Both the position numbers and the translations under genes were made by a program. Of a stretch of 64,000 nt of DNA, positions 18,267-30,247 are shown one piece after another. The notes under the pieces were generated by a model. The model was not told the origin of the DNA, did no database searches, and worked only from the letters and a program-made list of their open reading frames with translations. This DNA comes from Stutzerimonas stutzeri. GTDB lineage: Bacteria > Pseudomonadota > Gammaproteobacteria > Pseudomonadales > Pseudomonadaceae. The stretch lies in assembly GCF_002909485.1 (NCBI RefSeq), contig NZ_PPXG01000002.1:698319-762318 (forward strand), read 5' to 3'. The stretch's first letter is position 1; each line of letters starts with the position of its first letter.

Positions 18267-19324
18267 CAGTGCTGTTTCAGGTTGTTCAGCACGACGCGTT
18301 CGGCACCTTCCGCTGCGCTGGAAATCTCGCCGATCACCCAGGGCTCCTCGCCGGACGCACGTAGATTGGAGAGGACCAATTCCACTTGATCTTGTGCGAT
18401 ACAGATGACCATGCCGACGCCGCAGTTGAGTACGCGGTGCATCTCATGCTCGTCAACGTTGCCCTGCTCCTGAAGCCAGTCGAACACCGCTGGGCGATTC
18501 CAGCTGGCTACATCAATGATCGCCTGGGCATCTTGCGGCAGTACACGTGGGATGTTGTCGAGCAGACCGCCGCCGGTGATGTGGGCCATGGCCTTGACCG
18601 CGCCGGTGTCCTTGATCAGCTTGAGCAGCGGTTTGACGTAGATGCGTGTCGGTGCCATCAGCAGCTCGGTGAGCGGTTTGCCGTCGACCTGGATAGTTTC
18701 GATATCTGCACCGGCGACTTCGATGATCTTGCGGATCAGCGAGTAGCCATTGGAGTGCGGACCGGATGAGGGCAGCGCGATCAGCGCGTCACCAGCGGCG
18801 ACCTTGGAGCCGTCGATGATCTCAGCCTTTTCCACTACACCGACGCAGAAGCCGGCGAGGTCGTAATCTTCACCTTCGTACATGCCCGGCATCTCGGCGG
18901 TTTCGCCGCCGACCAGGGAGCAGCCGGCCAGTTCGCAACCAGCGCCAATTCCGGTAACCACGGTAGCGGCAACGTCGACGTTGAGCTTGCCGGTAGCGTA
19001 GTAGTCGAGGAAGAACAACGGCTCGGCGCCACAGACCACCAGGTCGTTGACGCACATAGCGACCAGATCCTGGCCGATGCTGTCGTGCTTGTTCAGGTTC
19101 AGCGCCAGGCGCAGCTTGGTGCCGACGCCGTCAGTGCCGGAAACCAGTACCGGCTGCTTGTAGCCAGCCGGAATTTCGCACAGGGCGCCGAAGCCGCCCA
19201 GGCCGCCCATTACCTCAGGTCGGGCGGTGCGCTTGGCCACGCTTTTGATGCGTTCGACCAGCGCTTCGCCTGCATCGATATCGACGCCTGCGTCCTTGTA
19301 GCTGAGGGAGGGTTGCTTGCTCAT
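18266..19324 (-). CDS. purM: Phosphoribosylaminoimidazole synthetase PurM
   Basis: 352 aa. AIR synthetase, fifth step of purine synthesis. Starts [19 protein letters not shown] at 19324; the open frame to 19402 is not part of the protein. Signature segments: [23 protein letters not shown], and [13 protein letters not shown]. It heads the purMN(-DUF3108) unit. The third purine gene of the window, purC, is remote at 55726. Confidence 0.96.
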   Translation of the reverse strand: MSKQPSLSYKDAGVDIDAGEALVERIKSVAKRTARPEVMGGLGGFGALCEIPAGYKQPVLVSGTDGVGTKLRLALNLNKHDSIGQDLVAMCVNDLVVCGAEPLFFLDYYATGKLNVDVAATVVTGIGAGCELAGCSLVGGETAEMPGMYEGEDYDLAGFCVGVVEKAEIIDGSKVAAGDALIALPSSGPHSNGYSLIRKIIEVAGADIETIQVDGKPLTELLMAPTRIYVKPLLKLIKDTGAVKAMAHITGGGLLDNIPRVLPQDAQAIIDVASWNRPAVFDWLQEQGNVDEHEMHRVLNCGVGMVICIAQDQVELVLSNLRASGEEPWVIGEISSAAEGAERVVLNNLKQH

Positions 19325-19709
19325 AGAATCCGGACCTGTGAAAGGAGTGCGGTTGTCGACCGGTCGGGTGCTGCATCCAGGGCCTGTGAAAACGACTGCC
19401 ATCGGGTAGTAGTGCCACCGGCATCGCTCGCGAATCGCCGGAGTTGCATCGCCCTGCGTCGCTTTTGCATAGGTTCTGAATGCCGGGCTCGGACAAGCGC
19501 CGGAACCGGTCTGCGGAAAGCGCGCGATTTTATCAGGCTTGCCGCATAGCGGCCATCCCGACCGCAGTGATGGGCGGCGGCGAGGATCAGCTTCTGCCTT
19601 GCCAAGTGTGAGACAGGCAGTTGCTGCGTCCAGGCCGGCTGTTTAAGGTGTAGCGACCAAATCCCCCTCACACATGCCTCCGGTATCCGGTGGCCTGCGA
19701 GAATCGATC
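19325..19709. promoter_or_regulatory. Divergent intergenic region purM / DUF2066
   Basis: 385 bp between divergent genes. It should hold the purM promoter (minus) and that of the DUF2066 gene (plus). No ORF with gene character, RNA or clear repeat was seen. A T-A rich stretch near 19655-19675 precedes the DUF2066 start. Pseudomonads lack the enteric PurR, and no PurR-like box was found. Confidence 0.4.
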
Positions 19710-20768
19710 ATGCGCTCTATCTACCGCTTACTCGTTCTGTGCCTCGCACTGGGTGCAGCATCGCCCAGCCAGGCGGAGCTTCTCAAAGGCCTGTATCAGG
19801 TGCACGAGCCTGTTTCCAGTCAGCAGGCTGAAGAGCGTGCTGCCGCGTTGCAGCGAGCGTTCGACACGCTGCTCCTGCGTCTGACCGGCGATGCTGAAGT
19901 TGGCAAAAGCAAAGCTGTTGCGGCGCTGCGCGAAGATCCGCAGCAACTGATAAGCAAGTATGGCTATGAAGGCGAGCACATCGTGGTCGAATTCGATCCG
20001 GGCACGACAGAGCGCAGCCTGCGTCGCGCCGGCGTTTCTCTGTGGGGTGCGAACAGACCCACGGTGCTTGGGTGGTGGTTGAACGAGCGGGTCGAGGGGA
20101 CGCAATTGGTCGGCGATGGGCAGGACAGTGCGGCGCCATTACGTGCCGCTGCTCAGCACCGTGGACTTCCGCTACGCCTGCCGCTGGCAGATCTCTCCGA
20201 GCAACTGTCGGCGACGCCGGAAGCGTTTAGCGCGAGCGATCGCCGAACACTGAGCGATGCCTCCGAACGCTACGACGCCGACGTACTGTTGGCGGTACAC
20301 GCGAGCGAAGCCGATTCCGGTTGGCAGGCACAATGGAAAGTCTGGATTGAGGGCGAGCAGCACGATGGCAAGGTCAAGGCCAAGGATTCAGAAGCACTGG
20401 CCGATGCAGTGATGCTGGCGGTCAGTCAGTACCTGGCGCCTCGCTATGTGGTTGCGCCGGGTGCCGCTTCGGACATTACTCTGGAAATCATCGGCGCCGA
20501 TGTTGCGCGCTTTGCTGAGCTGGATCGATTGCTCGAACCATTTGGTGGCAGTTTGCTCCGGGTTGAAAGCGATCGTCTTGTCTACCGGGTCAACGCCAGT
20601 CCCGAGCAGCTTCGGGCGCAGCTGTCGCTGGCGCGTTTGCAGGAAGTCAGCGAGGATGAGCCGCCGCTGGATGCCCGGCAGCCTTTGTCCGAAGACGGGA
20701 CGGCGGAAGAGCCTGCCGATGCTCCCGCAACGCCCGGTACCGGCACGGTGCTGCGTTACAGCTGGTGA
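19710..20768 (+). CDS. DUF2066 secreted protein
   Basis: 352 aa from ATG 19710, with signal peptide MRSIYRLLVLCLALGAASPSQA. The segment ELLKGLYQVHEPVSSQQAEERAAAL followed by AFDTLLLRLTGD is the hallmark of DUF2066, found upstream of perM and hda in many gamma-proteobacteria. That order is preserved here. It is predicted to be periplasmic. The C-terminal 40 residues are acidic, Pro/Glu-rich and probably disordered. Function unknown. Confidence 0.85.
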   Translation: MRSIYRLLVLCLALGAASPSQAELLKGLYQVHEPVSSQQAEERAAALQRAFDTLLLRLTGDAEVGKSKAVAALREDPQQLISKYGYEGEHIVVEFDPGTTERSLRRAGVSLWGANRPTVLGWWLNERVEGTQLVGDGQDSAAPLRAAAQHRGLPLRLPLADLSEQLSATPEAFSASDRRTLSDASERYDADVLLAVHASEADSGWQAQWKVWIEGEQHDGKVKAKDSEALADAVMLAVSQYLAPRYVVAPGAASDITLEIIGADVARFAELDRLLEPFGGSLLRVESDRLVYRVNASPEQLRAQLSLARLQEVSEDEPPLDARQPLSEDGTAEEPADAPATPGTGTVLRYSW

Positions 20769-20826
20769 TGGCGTGCAGTTTCTTATCTAGTTCCTCCGGC
20801 GACTGCCCTGCAAGGAAAGCATCGAT

Positions 20827-21924
20827 ATGACCATGAATAATTCGAACCGCTGGCTCTGGCTAGCAGGGCTGCTGTTGTGTGCCTGGCTGGTGTACCTGCT
20901 GACGCCGATACTCACGCCTTTTCTGATCGGAATTCTGCTGGCGTACTTGGGCGATCCGCTTGTCGATCGGCTGGAGCGCTGGGGGCTCTCGCGTACCTGG
21001 GGTGTCGTCGCGGTATTCACTCTGTTCAGTCTGCTGTTGTTGGTGATGTTTGTGGTCTTGGTGCCGATGCTGGGCAAGCAGCTGGTGCGGCTTTACCAGC
21101 TCGCGCCTCTGGCCCTGGATTGGCTGCAGCATCAGGCTCTGCCATGGGTGCAGGCTCAGTTCGGACTGCAGGAGAACTTCTGGCGTCTCGATCAGCTGAA
21201 GGGTGCGTTCGCGGCACACTTGGGTAGCACTACCGACGTTCTTGGAATGCTGCTGAGCCGCGCCACGGCTTCCGGTCTTGCATTGCTGGTCTGGGTCGGC
21301 AATTTGCTACTGATACCTGTGGTGAGCTTCTATCTGATGCGCGACTGGGATTTGATCATGCTCAAGTTGCGTAGCCTGTTGCCACGCCGACGTGAAGGCA
21401 TGGTGGTGCGCCTGATAAACGAATGCCATGAGGTGATCGGCGCTTTCCTGCGTGGCCAGTTACTGGTCATGCTGGCGCTGGCTATTATTTATGCTTCCGG
21501 GCTGTCCTTGCTGGGGCTCGAGTTGGGGCTGTTGATCGGCGTGCTGGCCGGCCTCGCCAGCATCGTGCCTTACATGGGGTTCGTGGTCGGCATCGGCGCT
21601 GCAGTGATAGCTGCGCTGTTCCAGTTCGGGCTGGCGCCTTATCCGCTGCTGGGTGTGGCAGCCGTCTTCACGGTAGGGCAGATGCTCGAGGGCATGCTGC
21701 TGACGCCGCTGCTGGTTGGGGATCGCATTGGACTGCATCCGGTAGCGGTGATTTTCGCTGTGCTTGCTGGCGGTCAGCTGTTTGGCTTCACTGGCGTACT
21801 GCTGGCACTGCCGGTGGCGGCAGTGATCATGGTTCTGCTGCGTCACGCGCACGATCTCTATAAACTCTCGGACCTTTACGCCGAGCCCGCCGGTGCACCG
21901 GCCGAACCACCCAGTCAGCCATGA
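20827..21924 (+). CDS. AI-2E family transporter / PerM-type permease
   Basis: 365 aa, about seven to eight membrane helices: one pair near the N terminus (WLWLAGLLLCAWLVYLLTP), one at 60-80, and a block from about 150 to 340. Belongs to UPF0118/AI-2E exporter family. Substrate is not settled; members export AI-2 or act as Na+/H+ antiporters. It overlaps hda by 4 bp. A second member of the same family is at 51244-52320. Confidence 0.88.
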   Translation: MTMNNSNRWLWLAGLLLCAWLVYLLTPILTPFLIGILLAYLGDPLVDRLERWGLSRTWGVVAVFTLFSLLLLVMFVVLVPMLGKQLVRLYQLAPLALDWLQHQALPWVQAQFGLQENFWRLDQLKGAFAAHLGSTTDVLGMLLSRATASGLALLVWVGNLLLIPVVSFYLMRDWDLIMLKLRSLLPRRREGMVVRLINECHEVIGAFLRGQLLVMLALAIIYASGLSLLGLELGLLIGVLAGLASIVPYMGFVVGIGAAVIAALFQFGLAPYPLLGVAAVFTVGQMLEGMLLTPLLVGDRIGLHPVAVIFAVLAGGQLFGFTGVLLALPVAAVIMVLLRHAHDLYKLSDLYAEPAGAPAEPPSQP

Positions 21925-22625
21925 AACCCATCCAGCTTCCCCTTGGCGTCCGTCTGCGCGACGATGCCACCTTCGCCAACTTCTACCCGGGCGCAAACGC
22001 CGCGGCGCTCGGCTATGTCGAACGGCTGTGCTCGCCTGCTGCAGGCTGGTCCGATGAGCTTATCTATCTATGGGGGCAGGCAGGCGTCGGTCGTAGCCAC
22101 CTGTTGCAGGCTGCTTGCCTGCGAGTAGAAGAGCGTGGGGAGCTGGCGGTCTATCTGCCGCTTGCCGAGGTTGCCGAGTACGGCCCGGCTTTGCTGGATA
22201 ACCTCGAGCAAAGCGAACTCGTGTGCGTAGACGACCTTGAAGCAATAGCCGGCGATGCTGTTTGGGAAGAAGCACTGTTCCATCTGTTCAATCGCCTGCG
22301 CGATGCCGGGCGGCGGTTGCTGCTGGCAGCGGACGCATCACCGCGGGAGTTGGCAATAGAGCTTCCCGATCTCAAGTCGCGGTTAAGCCTGGCGCTGGTA
22401 TTTCAGCTGCAGCAGCTGTCCGATGAGGACAAGCTACGCGCCCTCCAGCTGCGTGCCTCGCGCCGTGGGCTGAATCTGCCGGACGATGTGGGTCGCTTCA
22501 TCCTGACACGCGGCTCGCGCAGTATGAATGCGCTCTTCGAGCTGCTCGACCAGTTGGATCAGGCTTCGCTGCAGGCGCAGCGCAAGCTGACCATTCCTTT
22601 CCTCAAGGAAACACTTGGCTGGTAG
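21921..22625 (+). CDS. hda: DnaA regulatory inactivator Hda
   Basis: 234 aa. DnaA-like AAA+ protein lacking the DNA-binding domain. With the beta clamp it stimulates ATP hydrolysis by DnaA after initiation. It begins MKPIQLPLGVRL, whose QLPLGV is the clamp-binding motif (QL-LPL type). The P-loop is relaxed (WGQAGVGRSHLLQA), and LVCVDDLEAIAGD is the Walker B/sensor region. The start overlaps the upstream permease stop. Confidence 0.93.
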   Translation: MKPIQLPLGVRLRDDATFANFYPGANAAALGYVERLCSPAAGWSDELIYLWGQAGVGRSHLLQAACLRVEERGELAVYLPLAEVAEYGPALLDNLEQSELVCVDDLEAIAGDAVWEEALFHLFNRLRDAGRRLLLAADASPRELAIELPDLKSRLSLALVFQLQQLSDEDKLRALQLRASRRGLNLPDDVGRFILTRGSRSMNALFELLDQLDQASLQAQRKLTIPFLKETLGW

Positions 22626-22656
22626 CGTAGGTTGCAACCAGCCCTAGAGTGTTCCG

Positions 22657-24015
<1,359 letters not shown>

Positions 24016-24180
24016 TTGTAGTTGCGTCTCGCCGGTTGAGGTAGCCATTCTAACCTTCAACGAGTCGCCTGCCGAATGCGCTGCTTGGATGACTTGGCGC
24101 AGGCGTACCCGCCTGTTCGGGTCTTATGATCGCAAAGGCTGTCGCGTCAAGCTTTTACGACGGCCCTTTAAGGAGAAGGG

Positions 24181-25413
24181 ATGCAACAGCGCATCGACAA
24201 CATGCTGGAGTTCGGCCGATTTCTGGTCAGGCGTTTCCTGACTGATCGGGGGCCACATAGCGCGGCGGCTTTGACCTATACCACGCTGTTCGCCGTGGTG
24301 CCGATGATGACCGTCACCTTCGCCATGCTTTCGGCGATACCCGCCTTCAAGGGCGTTGGCGAGCAGATTCAGTTCTACATCTTTAACAACTTCATCCCCT
24401 CCACCGGAGCGACCATCCAGGAGTACTTGCTCGCATTCACTACACAGGCCCGGCAGCTCACCTGGTTTGGCGTAGGTTTTCTCATGGCCACCGCATTGAT
24501 GATGCTGCTGACCATTGAGAAAGCGTTCAATACCATTTGGCGTGTACGACAGCCGCGAAGAGGCGTGTCCAGCTTTCTGCTGTATTGGGCGATTCTCAGT
24601 TTGGGCCCGCTGCTGCTCGGGGCAGGCTTTGCCACTAGCACCTACATTGCGTCGCTTTCGCTGATTTCAGGGCCGTATGCGCTCATTGGTGTCGGCACGC
24701 TGATAAAACTCATGCCGCTGCTGCTGAGTGTGGCGGCTTTCACGCTCATATATGCAGCGGTGCCCAACACGCGGGTTCCGCTGCGGCATGCCTTGGTCGG
24801 GGGAGTGTTTACCGCTGTGCTGTTCGAGACAGCGAAGCAGCTGTTTGGTCTTTATGTCAGTTATTTCCCCAGCTACCAGCTGATTTACGGCGCTTTCGCT
24901 GCTGTTCCGCTGTTTCTGTTGTGGGTCTATCTGTCGTGGATGATCGTGCTGTTCGGTGCCGAGCTGGTCTGCGGCCTGTCGTCGTCGCAGCAGTGGCGCC
25001 GCCGCCCGCTACCGCGCCTGTTGGTCATGCTGATGCTGTTGCGCAACTTGCACCAACGCCAGCAGGGGGGGCGAGAGCTCCATTTGCGTGATCTACACAA
25101 GGTAGGCCTGCGATTGCCAGAAGATGAGTGGGACGACATCCTCGGCTTTTTCGAACAGGAGCAACTTGTCTGCCGAACTGGCGGCGGTGGCTGGGTGCTT
25201 TGTCGTGATCTAAACCACTACAGCCTGGATCAGCTGCTGCGCTGCAATCCCTGGCCGCTTTCAGCGCGGGTGGCGCTGCCGGAGCAGCTCGATGAGCCTT
25301 GGTATCCGACGCTGCGACGTTCCCTTGAGTTATTGCAGCAGGAGCAAGCCAATCTGTTCGGTGGAAGCCTGGCGGACTGGCTGCAAGCGAGCGATGACAA
25401 AAAACGTCAGTAA
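24181..25413 (+). CDS. YihY/BrkB-family inner-membrane protein
   Basis: 410 aa. Six predicted membrane helices within residues 20-270, beginning with the family motif [22 protein letters not shown] and ending with [20 protein letters not shown] cytosolic C-terminal domain (about 280-410) has winged-helix-like character ([20 protein letters not shown]). Once annotated as RNase BN; that assignment was wrong for this family. Function unknown. AGGAGAAGG lies right before the start. Confidence 0.88.
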   Translation: MQQRIDNMLEFGRFLVRRFLTDRGPHSAAALTYTTLFAVVPMMTVTFAMLSAIPAFKGVGEQIQFYIFNNFIPSTGATIQEYLLAFTTQARQLTWFGVGFLMATALMMLLTIEKAFNTIWRVRQPRRGVSSFLLYWAILSLGPLLLGAGFATSTYIASLSLISGPYALIGVGTLIKLMPLLLSVAAFTLIYAAVPNTRVPLRHALVGGVFTAVLFETAKQLFGLYVSYFPSYQLIYGAFAAVPLFLLWVYLSWMIVLFGAELVCGLSSSQQWRRRPLPRLLVMLMLLRNLHQRQQGGRELHLRDLHKVGLRLPEDEWDDILGFFEQEQLVCRTGGGGWVLCRDLNHYSLDQLLRCNPWPLSARVALPEQLDEPWYPTLRRSLELLQQEQANLFGGSLADWLQASDDKKRQ

Positions 25414-25562
25414 CGGAGTGATTGCGCTGCTGCGGACCATGGTTTTAAGAGCTGTTTCAGTGGCGCGAGTGGCTGAAACGCGAACGTATGCGGGTGTGCT
25501 AGGCGGAATTCTTTAATGGCACGCTTCTGGCTATGGCTTGGGTGGTTGAGAAGGACGGCGTG

Positions 25563-25760
25563 ATGAACGGCAAGCGCAGCACCATTCTATATTTGCACCA
25601 GCGAGCGCCGGATGCTGCGCTTGAGGCATTGAATCGCCTGACAGGCCTGCAATTTGTGCAGTGGCCAGAATCGCTGGTGGATCGATCAGGCGTGCGGGAG
25701 GATGCCCCTCGAGCCGTTCTGCAGGCTGTGCCGGCAAAGCCGAAGACGGTTAGTGGCTGA
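25563..25760 (+). CDS. Conserved hypothetical protein, 65 aa
   Basis: Small protein MNGKRSTILYLHQRAPDAALEALNRLTGL and so on, ending KPKTVSG. ATG 25563 is preceded by AGAAGGAC; the frame is open to 25533 but that start is weaker. No signal or membrane segment. The family is not one I can name, though it looks like a compact pseudomonad-conserved protein. Convergent with the next gene, one base apart. Confidence 0.6.
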   Translation: MNGKRSTILYLHQRAPDAALEALNRLTGLQFVQWPESLVDRSGVREDAPRAVLQAVPAKPKTVSG

Positions 25761-25761
25761 C

Positions 25762-26154
25762 TCAGGCCTGGGCTGTTTGCTGCTCTGTGGCAACAGGCTC
25801 GACCGGATGTACGAATAGTTCTTCGACTGTAATCGCTGTCACTGGTGCGGCGGCGCGCAGGTGCACCTGGAGATCTTCGATCTTGTGGCGGACTGGCAGT
25901 CGAGCGACCCCAGACAGCAGAATCTTGCCGGCACCGTCGGTTCGTCCGTGATCGATAGCCGCTTCCCGCTGTTGTTGCCCATCGCGGTACTTGGCGACAA
26001 GCGACACTGACAGTCCCGCGCGCCCCTGCAGCTGCAGCCAACTTGCAACATTGAATTCAGCGACGCGACCGTCGTAGGTCGTGAGTGCGATGGCGGCTTG
26101 CTCGACGATGCGCGCAGGTACGGTACCGATCAATTTGTCGTGGAGTTGAGACAT
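25762..26154 (-). CDS. Conserved hypothetical protein, 130 aa
   Basis: From ATG 26154: MSQLHDKLIGTVPARIVEQAAIALTTYDGRVAEFNV. The protein is beta-rich with alternating hydrophobic strands (GRAGLSVSLVAKYRDGQ, VARLPVRHKIEDLQVHLRAA) and a short acidic tail. No signal peptide or membrane helix. I do not recognise the family; a small PilZ-like or beta-sandwich fold is possible, but the RxxxR and D/NxSxxG motifs of PilZ are missing. Confidence 0.6.
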   Translation of the reverse strand: MSQLHDKLIGTVPARIVEQAAIALTTYDGRVAEFNVASWLQLQGRAGLSVSLVAKYRDGQQQREAAIDHGRTDGAGKILLSGVARLPVRHKIEDLQVHLRAAAPVTAITVEELFVHPVEPVATEQQTAQA

Positions 26155-26380
26155 GGCTTCGCTACTGGCTTGCGTTGGTTGGTGCGGAATTATAGGCAGT
26201 GCCGCTACGGCAAAACTGTGCACTTGAACGCCGCAGCACGTGACCGGACTCGCAGAACGGTAAAAACGCGACGGTTACTTGGCGCCGTCGGCAACTTCGT
26301 CAGGATACGGCCGTTGCCGTTCGTGCCCTTGCGAAAGGGAAGCGGTATGCTGCTGCCGCACGTGTGGGAGATTAACGATC

Positions 26381-26839
26381 ATGACCAAATGGCTTGCATC
26401 ATCACTAATTGTTTTCGCCTGTCTTTTTCTTTCTGCCTGTGAAAAGGGCTGGGGCGTAGATCAGCATGGACGCGAAATCACGTCGTCCCATCTGCAGGGC
26501 AGGTGGTTATTGATCAATTATTGGGCCGAATGGTGCGGCCCCTGTCGCACCGAGATACCTGAGCTAAATGCCCTGGCGGAATCGCGGCAGGATTTGGAAG
26601 TGTTCGGTGTGAACTTCGACGAATTGCGCGGCGAAGAACTCATTCAGGCGTCCGAAGCGCTGGGGATTCGCTTCCGCGTGCTCAGCGATGATCCTGCCGA
26701 GCGCCTGCAGCTTCCGCGTAGCGAGGTGCTTCCGGTTTCCTACCTAGTGGACGAGAAGGGCGCTGTGCGGGAGCGATTGGTAGGCGAGCAAACAGCCGAG
26801 GGAATACTTGCTCATCTCTCCCGGCTAAGGGGCGAGTAA
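26381..26839 (+). CDS. TlpA-like thioredoxin-fold lipoprotein
   Basis: 152 aa from ATG 26381 (the frame opens earlier at 26279 but the added part is implausible). Signal peptide with lipobox LFLSAC, so it is lipid-anchored in the periplasm. TlpA/ResA fold with active site AEWCGPCRTEIPEL and the cis-proline loop VLPVSYLVDEKG. It should reduce disulfides in the periplasm, for example during cytochrome c or oxidase assembly. Upstream DNA has no operon partner; downstream it is convergent with the transglycosylase gene. Confidence 0.88.
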   Translation: MTKWLASSLIVFACLFLSACEKGWGVDQHGREITSSHLQGRWLLINYWAEWCGPCRTEIPELNALAESRQDLEVFGVNFDELRGEELIQASEALGIRFRVLSDDPAERLQLPRSEVLPVSYLVDEKGAVRERLVGEQTAEGILAHLSRLRGE

Positions 26840-26853
26840 CGCAGGGCGCAGGT

Positions 26854-27426
26854 TTACGGTTTGACGTACCAAAAATCCTGCCAGAAACCGATTACTTTGG
26901 CCGGGTAGCGGTTCTTGCCGAGGCTACCGTTGTAACGCGCCAACGCTCTGTTGATGTCGCCATTTTCCTTCTTCAGGTAGTAGCTGAGAATCGTGCAGCC
27001 ATAGCGAAGATTGGTGGCATTGTCGGTGAGGTTGTCCTGCGGTCGGCCTAGTTCGGCCTTCCAGAACGGCATGACCTGCATCATGCCTTGAGCGCCAACA
27101 GTGGAAATGGCGAAGCGGTCGAAATGGCTTTCGGCATGGATAAGCGCCAATACCAGTTCCGGCTTCAGGCCTGCCTTGCTGGCCTCACCATGTACTAACC
27201 TGAGCAGCGATAGCCTTTCTCCTGCGTCGGGAATGTAGCGCTTGAGTCGTGCGGACATGTCTACCAGCCACACCTCGGCATCGAAGCGGTCTTGAAAACT
27301 GTCCGCTTCGGCAACGGTGCGCTGCATCAGGTCCCGGAGTTCAGGTTCGGGAGCCTGGCGGATGTTCGCTGCTGCTGGAATCGTGCTGACCAGCAGCATT
27401 GCTAGAAGAAGATCACGCGCCTTCAT
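26854..27426 (-). CDS. Lytic transglycosylase, SLT domain
   Basis: 190 aa with a signal peptide (MKARDLLLAMLLVSTIPAAANI). The SLT (goose-type lysozyme) domain covers about 95-175: ALIHAESHFDRFAISTVGAQGMMQVMPFW contains the catalytic Glu and the AxGLMQ-type motif, followed by NLRYGCTILSYYL and ALARYNGS. It cleaves peptidoglycan glycan strands to 1,6-anhydromuropeptides. It follows the lipoprotein gene 27433-28362 by 6 bp on the same strand. Confidence 0.92.
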   Translation of the reverse strand: MKARDLLLAMLLVSTIPAAANIRQAPEPELRDLMQRTVAEADSFQDRFDAEVWLVDMSARLKRYIPDAGERLSLLRLVHGEASKAGLKPELVLALIHAESHFDRFAISTVGAQGMMQVMPFWKAELGRPQDNLTDNATNLRYGCTILSYYLKKENGDINRALARYNGSLGKNRYPAKVIGFWQDFWYVKP

Positions 27427-27432
27427 CGGACG

Positions 27433-28362
27433 TCAGTTGCCGCCGCTGTCGATCAGGCTTTGCAAAAACTCCTGCTGAAGCTCAGGATCGTTACGCGTTA
27501 GTTCGATCAGGCTCTGCTCGAGCTCGCTGGCTTCTTCTTCCAGGCCCAGTTCGGACAGGCGACGGACACGATGCACCCATTGCGCTACATCGTCACCCTC
27601 GAGGTCGTCGAAGATCAGGTCATGGGCCTCCTGTAACTTGCCGCGCAGCTTGTGGCTGACCAGCAGCGTAGCGTCGGCCCGAGTGCCGTCCTGAGGATCT
27701 TCGACCGACAACTGCAGCTTGCCGACTTGGGCAATGTCCTGGTCGGCGAAGGGGCCGTCCAGCAGATTCAGCCGGAGCACCCCATGACGGTCTGTGGAAA
27801 GCTCATGGGTGTGCGGGCCGGCAATGACCATCACTGGGCGTTCAGCCCAGGGTAGGCTGCTGTACTCAAGTCGCGCATCACGGCGCTGCTCGTTGAGGCT
27901 GGCCAGGTTCTGTTGCGATCGCCCGTTGGATTCGACGTTCATGAACGGATTGATGCCCGCGAATCCGTAGCTGATCCAGCCCCGCGTTGCACTCTCGGGA
28001 ATATTGCCGAGCATCACCACGTTGAGCACGTTGGCGCCGACACCAGCGACCACTGCGACGACGCCCATGGGAATCTCGTACAGCTCGCGCCAGGGTTGGT
28101 AGGGGGTGTAGCGGTCGTAACGACGTGTGACTTCGAAGTCGGTAACCTCGAAGCTCTTCTGTTCCTGTACGCGGATGCGGCGCTGTGGCAGTTCAAGCAC
28201 CTGAGGCTCGCCAAGTTCGATGCGCAGGCTATGGTCAAGCAGTTTGCGTTCGGTGCGCGCCTCATGCTCGCTGCGTTGCGGCAAGTGGTTGGCGCAGCCG
28301 CCGAGGAGCAGCGCCGCACAAAGTGCGGCACTGGTTGAAACGACAATATGTCGGTTGAGCAT
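27433..28362 (-). CDS. Hypothetical lipoprotein, 309 aa
   Basis: Signal peptide with lipobox LLLGGC. The mature protein has one hydrophobic stretch (PMGVVAVVAGVGANVLNVVML, about residues 100-120), then a beta-rich domain, and a helical acidic C terminus (LEEEASELEQSLIELT). It lies between proS and a lytic transglycosylase gene, all on the minus strand with 6-9 bp gaps, which suggests one operon and an envelope role. Family not recognised. Confidence 0.75.
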   Translation of the reverse strand: MLNRHIVVSTSAALCAALLLGGCANHLPQRSEHEARTERKLLDHSLRIELGEPQVLELPQRRIRVQEQKSFEVTDFEVTRRYDRYTPYQPWRELYEIPMGVVAVVAGVGANVLNVVMLGNIPESATRGWISYGFAGINPFMNVESNGRSQQNLASLNEQRRDARLEYSSLPWAERPVMVIAGPHTHELSTDRHGVLRLNLLDGPFADQDIAQVGKLQLSVEDPQDGTRADATLLVSHKLRGKLQEAHDLIFDDLEGDDVAQWVHRVRRLSELGLEEEASELEQSLIELTRNDPELQQEFLQSLIDSGGN

Positions 28363-28371
28363 GGTTTCCGG

Positions 28372-30087
28372 TCAGCGATTAGCACGCGAGTTGATGAAAG
28401 ACAGTATCTCAGCAGCCGCGACCGGCTGAGGCTGGGCGTCGCGGCGGTGCTTGTATTCCAGGGTGCCATCGGCCAATCCACGATCGCTGATAACGATTCT
28501 GTGCGGAATGCCGACCAACTCCATATCGGCGAATTTGACGCCCGGACTAGTCTTTTTGTCACGATCGTCGAGCAGCACTTCGTAGCCGGCCGCGGTGAGC
28601 TCTTCATACAGCCGGTCGGTCGCTTCGCGAACCGCTTCGGCTTCATACTTCATCGGTACCAGCGCGATCTGGAAGGGTGCCAATGCGTCTGGCCACAGAA
28701 TGCCGCGGTCGTCATAGTTCTGCTCGATCGCCGCGGCAACCACGCGGGATACGCCGATGCCATAGCAGCCCATGATAAGGGTGGCAGGTTTGCCGTTCTC
28801 GCCCATCACCTGGCAGTTCATGGCCTCGCTGTATTTGGTGCCCAGCTGGAAAATGTGTCCGACCTCGATGCCCCGCTTGATGACCAGGCTGCCCTGGCCG
28901 TCCGGGCTCGGATCGCCGGCCATCACGTTGCGCAGGTCGGCAACCTGCGGCATGGGTAGATCACGCTCCCAGTTCAAGCCAAAGTAATGTTTGTGATCGA
29001 TATTGGCCCCGGCGCCGAAATCACTCATCACCGCCACCGAGCGATCGATCACGCAAGGGATTGGCAGGTTCAGCGGGCCCAGCGAGCCGGGGCCGGCACC
29101 GATTGCAGCTCGAATTTCCGCTTCCGAGGCAAACACCAGCGGACTGGCAACCTGCTCAAGATTGGCCGCTTTGATTTCGTTGAGCTCGTGGTCGCCGCGC
29201 ACGATCAGGGCTATCAGTTGGCCCTTTTCAACGCCATGAACCACCAACGTTTTCACGGTTTTTTCGATGGCCAGACCGAACTGTTCAACGAGCTCGATGA
29301 TCGTCTTGGCGTCCGGTGTGTCAACCAGGCGCAGCTCCAGGCTGGCCGCCGCTCGTTCGGTTTCGCGCGGAATCGCCTCTGCCTTTTCGATATTGGCGGC
29401 GTAATCGGATGTGTCGCTGAAGGCGATATCGTCTTCGCCGGACTCGGCCAGCACGTGAAACTCGTGGGAACCGGTGCCGCCAATAGAGCCGGTATCGGCT
29501 TGCACGGGACGGAAGTTCAGGCCCAGGCGGGTAAAGATGTTGCAATACGCCAGGTGCATGCGGTCGTAGGTTTCCTGCAGCGATTCCTGAGACAGGTGAA
29601 AGGAATAGGCATCCTTCATCAGGAATTCGCGGCCACGCATGAGGCCAAAGCGCGGACGGATCTCATCACGGAATTTGGTTTGGATCTGGTAGAAGTTGAT
29701 CGGCAACTGTTTGTAGCTGTGAAGCTCGTTACGCGCCAGATCGGTGATGACTTCCTCGTGGGTCGGCCCAACGCAGAATTCACGGTTGTGGCGATCCTTC
29801 AGGCGCAGTAGCTCGGGGCCATACTGTTCCCAGCGGCCGGATTCCTGCCACAACTCTGCCGGCTGGATGGCGGGCATCAGTACTTCCAGGGCACCTGCCT
29901 TGTTCATCTCCTCGCGAACGATGGCTTCGGCTTTACGCAGCGCACGTAGCCCCATCGGGAGCCAGGTATAAAGACCGGACGCCAGCTTGCGGATCATCCC
30001 GGCACGCAGCATCAACTGGTGGCTGATGACAACTGCATCGGATGGGGTTTCTTTGAGGGTCGAGAGCAGGAACTGACTGGTGCGCAT
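28372..30087 (-). CDS. proS: Prolyl-tRNA synthetase ProS
   Basis: 571 aa, the bacterial type with an editing domain inserted between class II motifs 2 and 3. Motif 1 region [27 protein letters not shown], motif 2 [27 protein letters not shown] and motif 3 [15 protein letters not shown] are clear. The INS editing domain (about residues 225-400) hydrolyses Ala-tRNA(Pro). It works with the free-standing YbaK-type deacylase at 4130-4600, which handles Cys-tRNA(Pro). Confidence 0.97.
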   Translation of the reverse strand: MRTSQFLLSTLKETPSDAVVISHQLMLRAGMIRKLASGLYTWLPMGLRALRKAEAIVREEMNKAGALEVLMPAIQPAELWQESGRWEQYGPELLRLKDRHNREFCVGPTHEEVITDLARNELHSYKQLPINFYQIQTKFRDEIRPRFGLMRGREFLMKDAYSFHLSQESLQETYDRMHLAYCNIFTRLGLNFRPVQADTGSIGGTGSHEFHVLAESGEDDIAFSDTSDYAANIEKAEAIPRETERAAASLELRLVDTPDAKTIIELVEQFGLAIEKTVKTLVVHGVEKGQLIALIVRGDHELNEIKAANLEQVASPLVFASEAEIRAAIGAGPGSLGPLNLPIPCVIDRSVAVMSDFGAGANIDHKHYFGLNWERDLPMPQVADLRNVMAGDPSPDGQGSLVIKRGIEVGHIFQLGTKYSEAMNCQVMGENGKPATLIMGCYGIGVSRVVAAAIEQNYDDRGILWPDALAPFQIALVPMKYEAEAVREATDRLYEELTAAGYEVLLDDRDKKTSPGVKFADMELVGIPHRIVISDRGLADGTLEYKHRRDAQPQPVAAAEILSFINSRANR

Positions 30088-30194
30088 GTGGCCGTTATGT
30101 CCTTGCAGAGGCTGGAATTTGGCTCGGCATTGTACGGCGCGCGTGGTGCGGCGTACAGGATCGACAGCACCGCTTGGCTGGGAGCAGAAACGAA

Positions 30195-30216
30195 GAGCCC
30201 GGCTTTCGCCGGGCTC
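30195..30216 (-). terminator. Terminator after the OprD-family porin gene
   Basis: Perfect 9-bp stem GAGCCCGGC / GCCGGGCTC with a four-base loop, 32 bp beyond the porin stop. The plus strand carries CTTTTTG after the stem and the minus strand TTCGTTTC, so it may work both ways. Confidence 0.85.
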
Positions 30217-30247
30217 CTTTTTGCATCGAATGTTCCGAGTGCCTGGG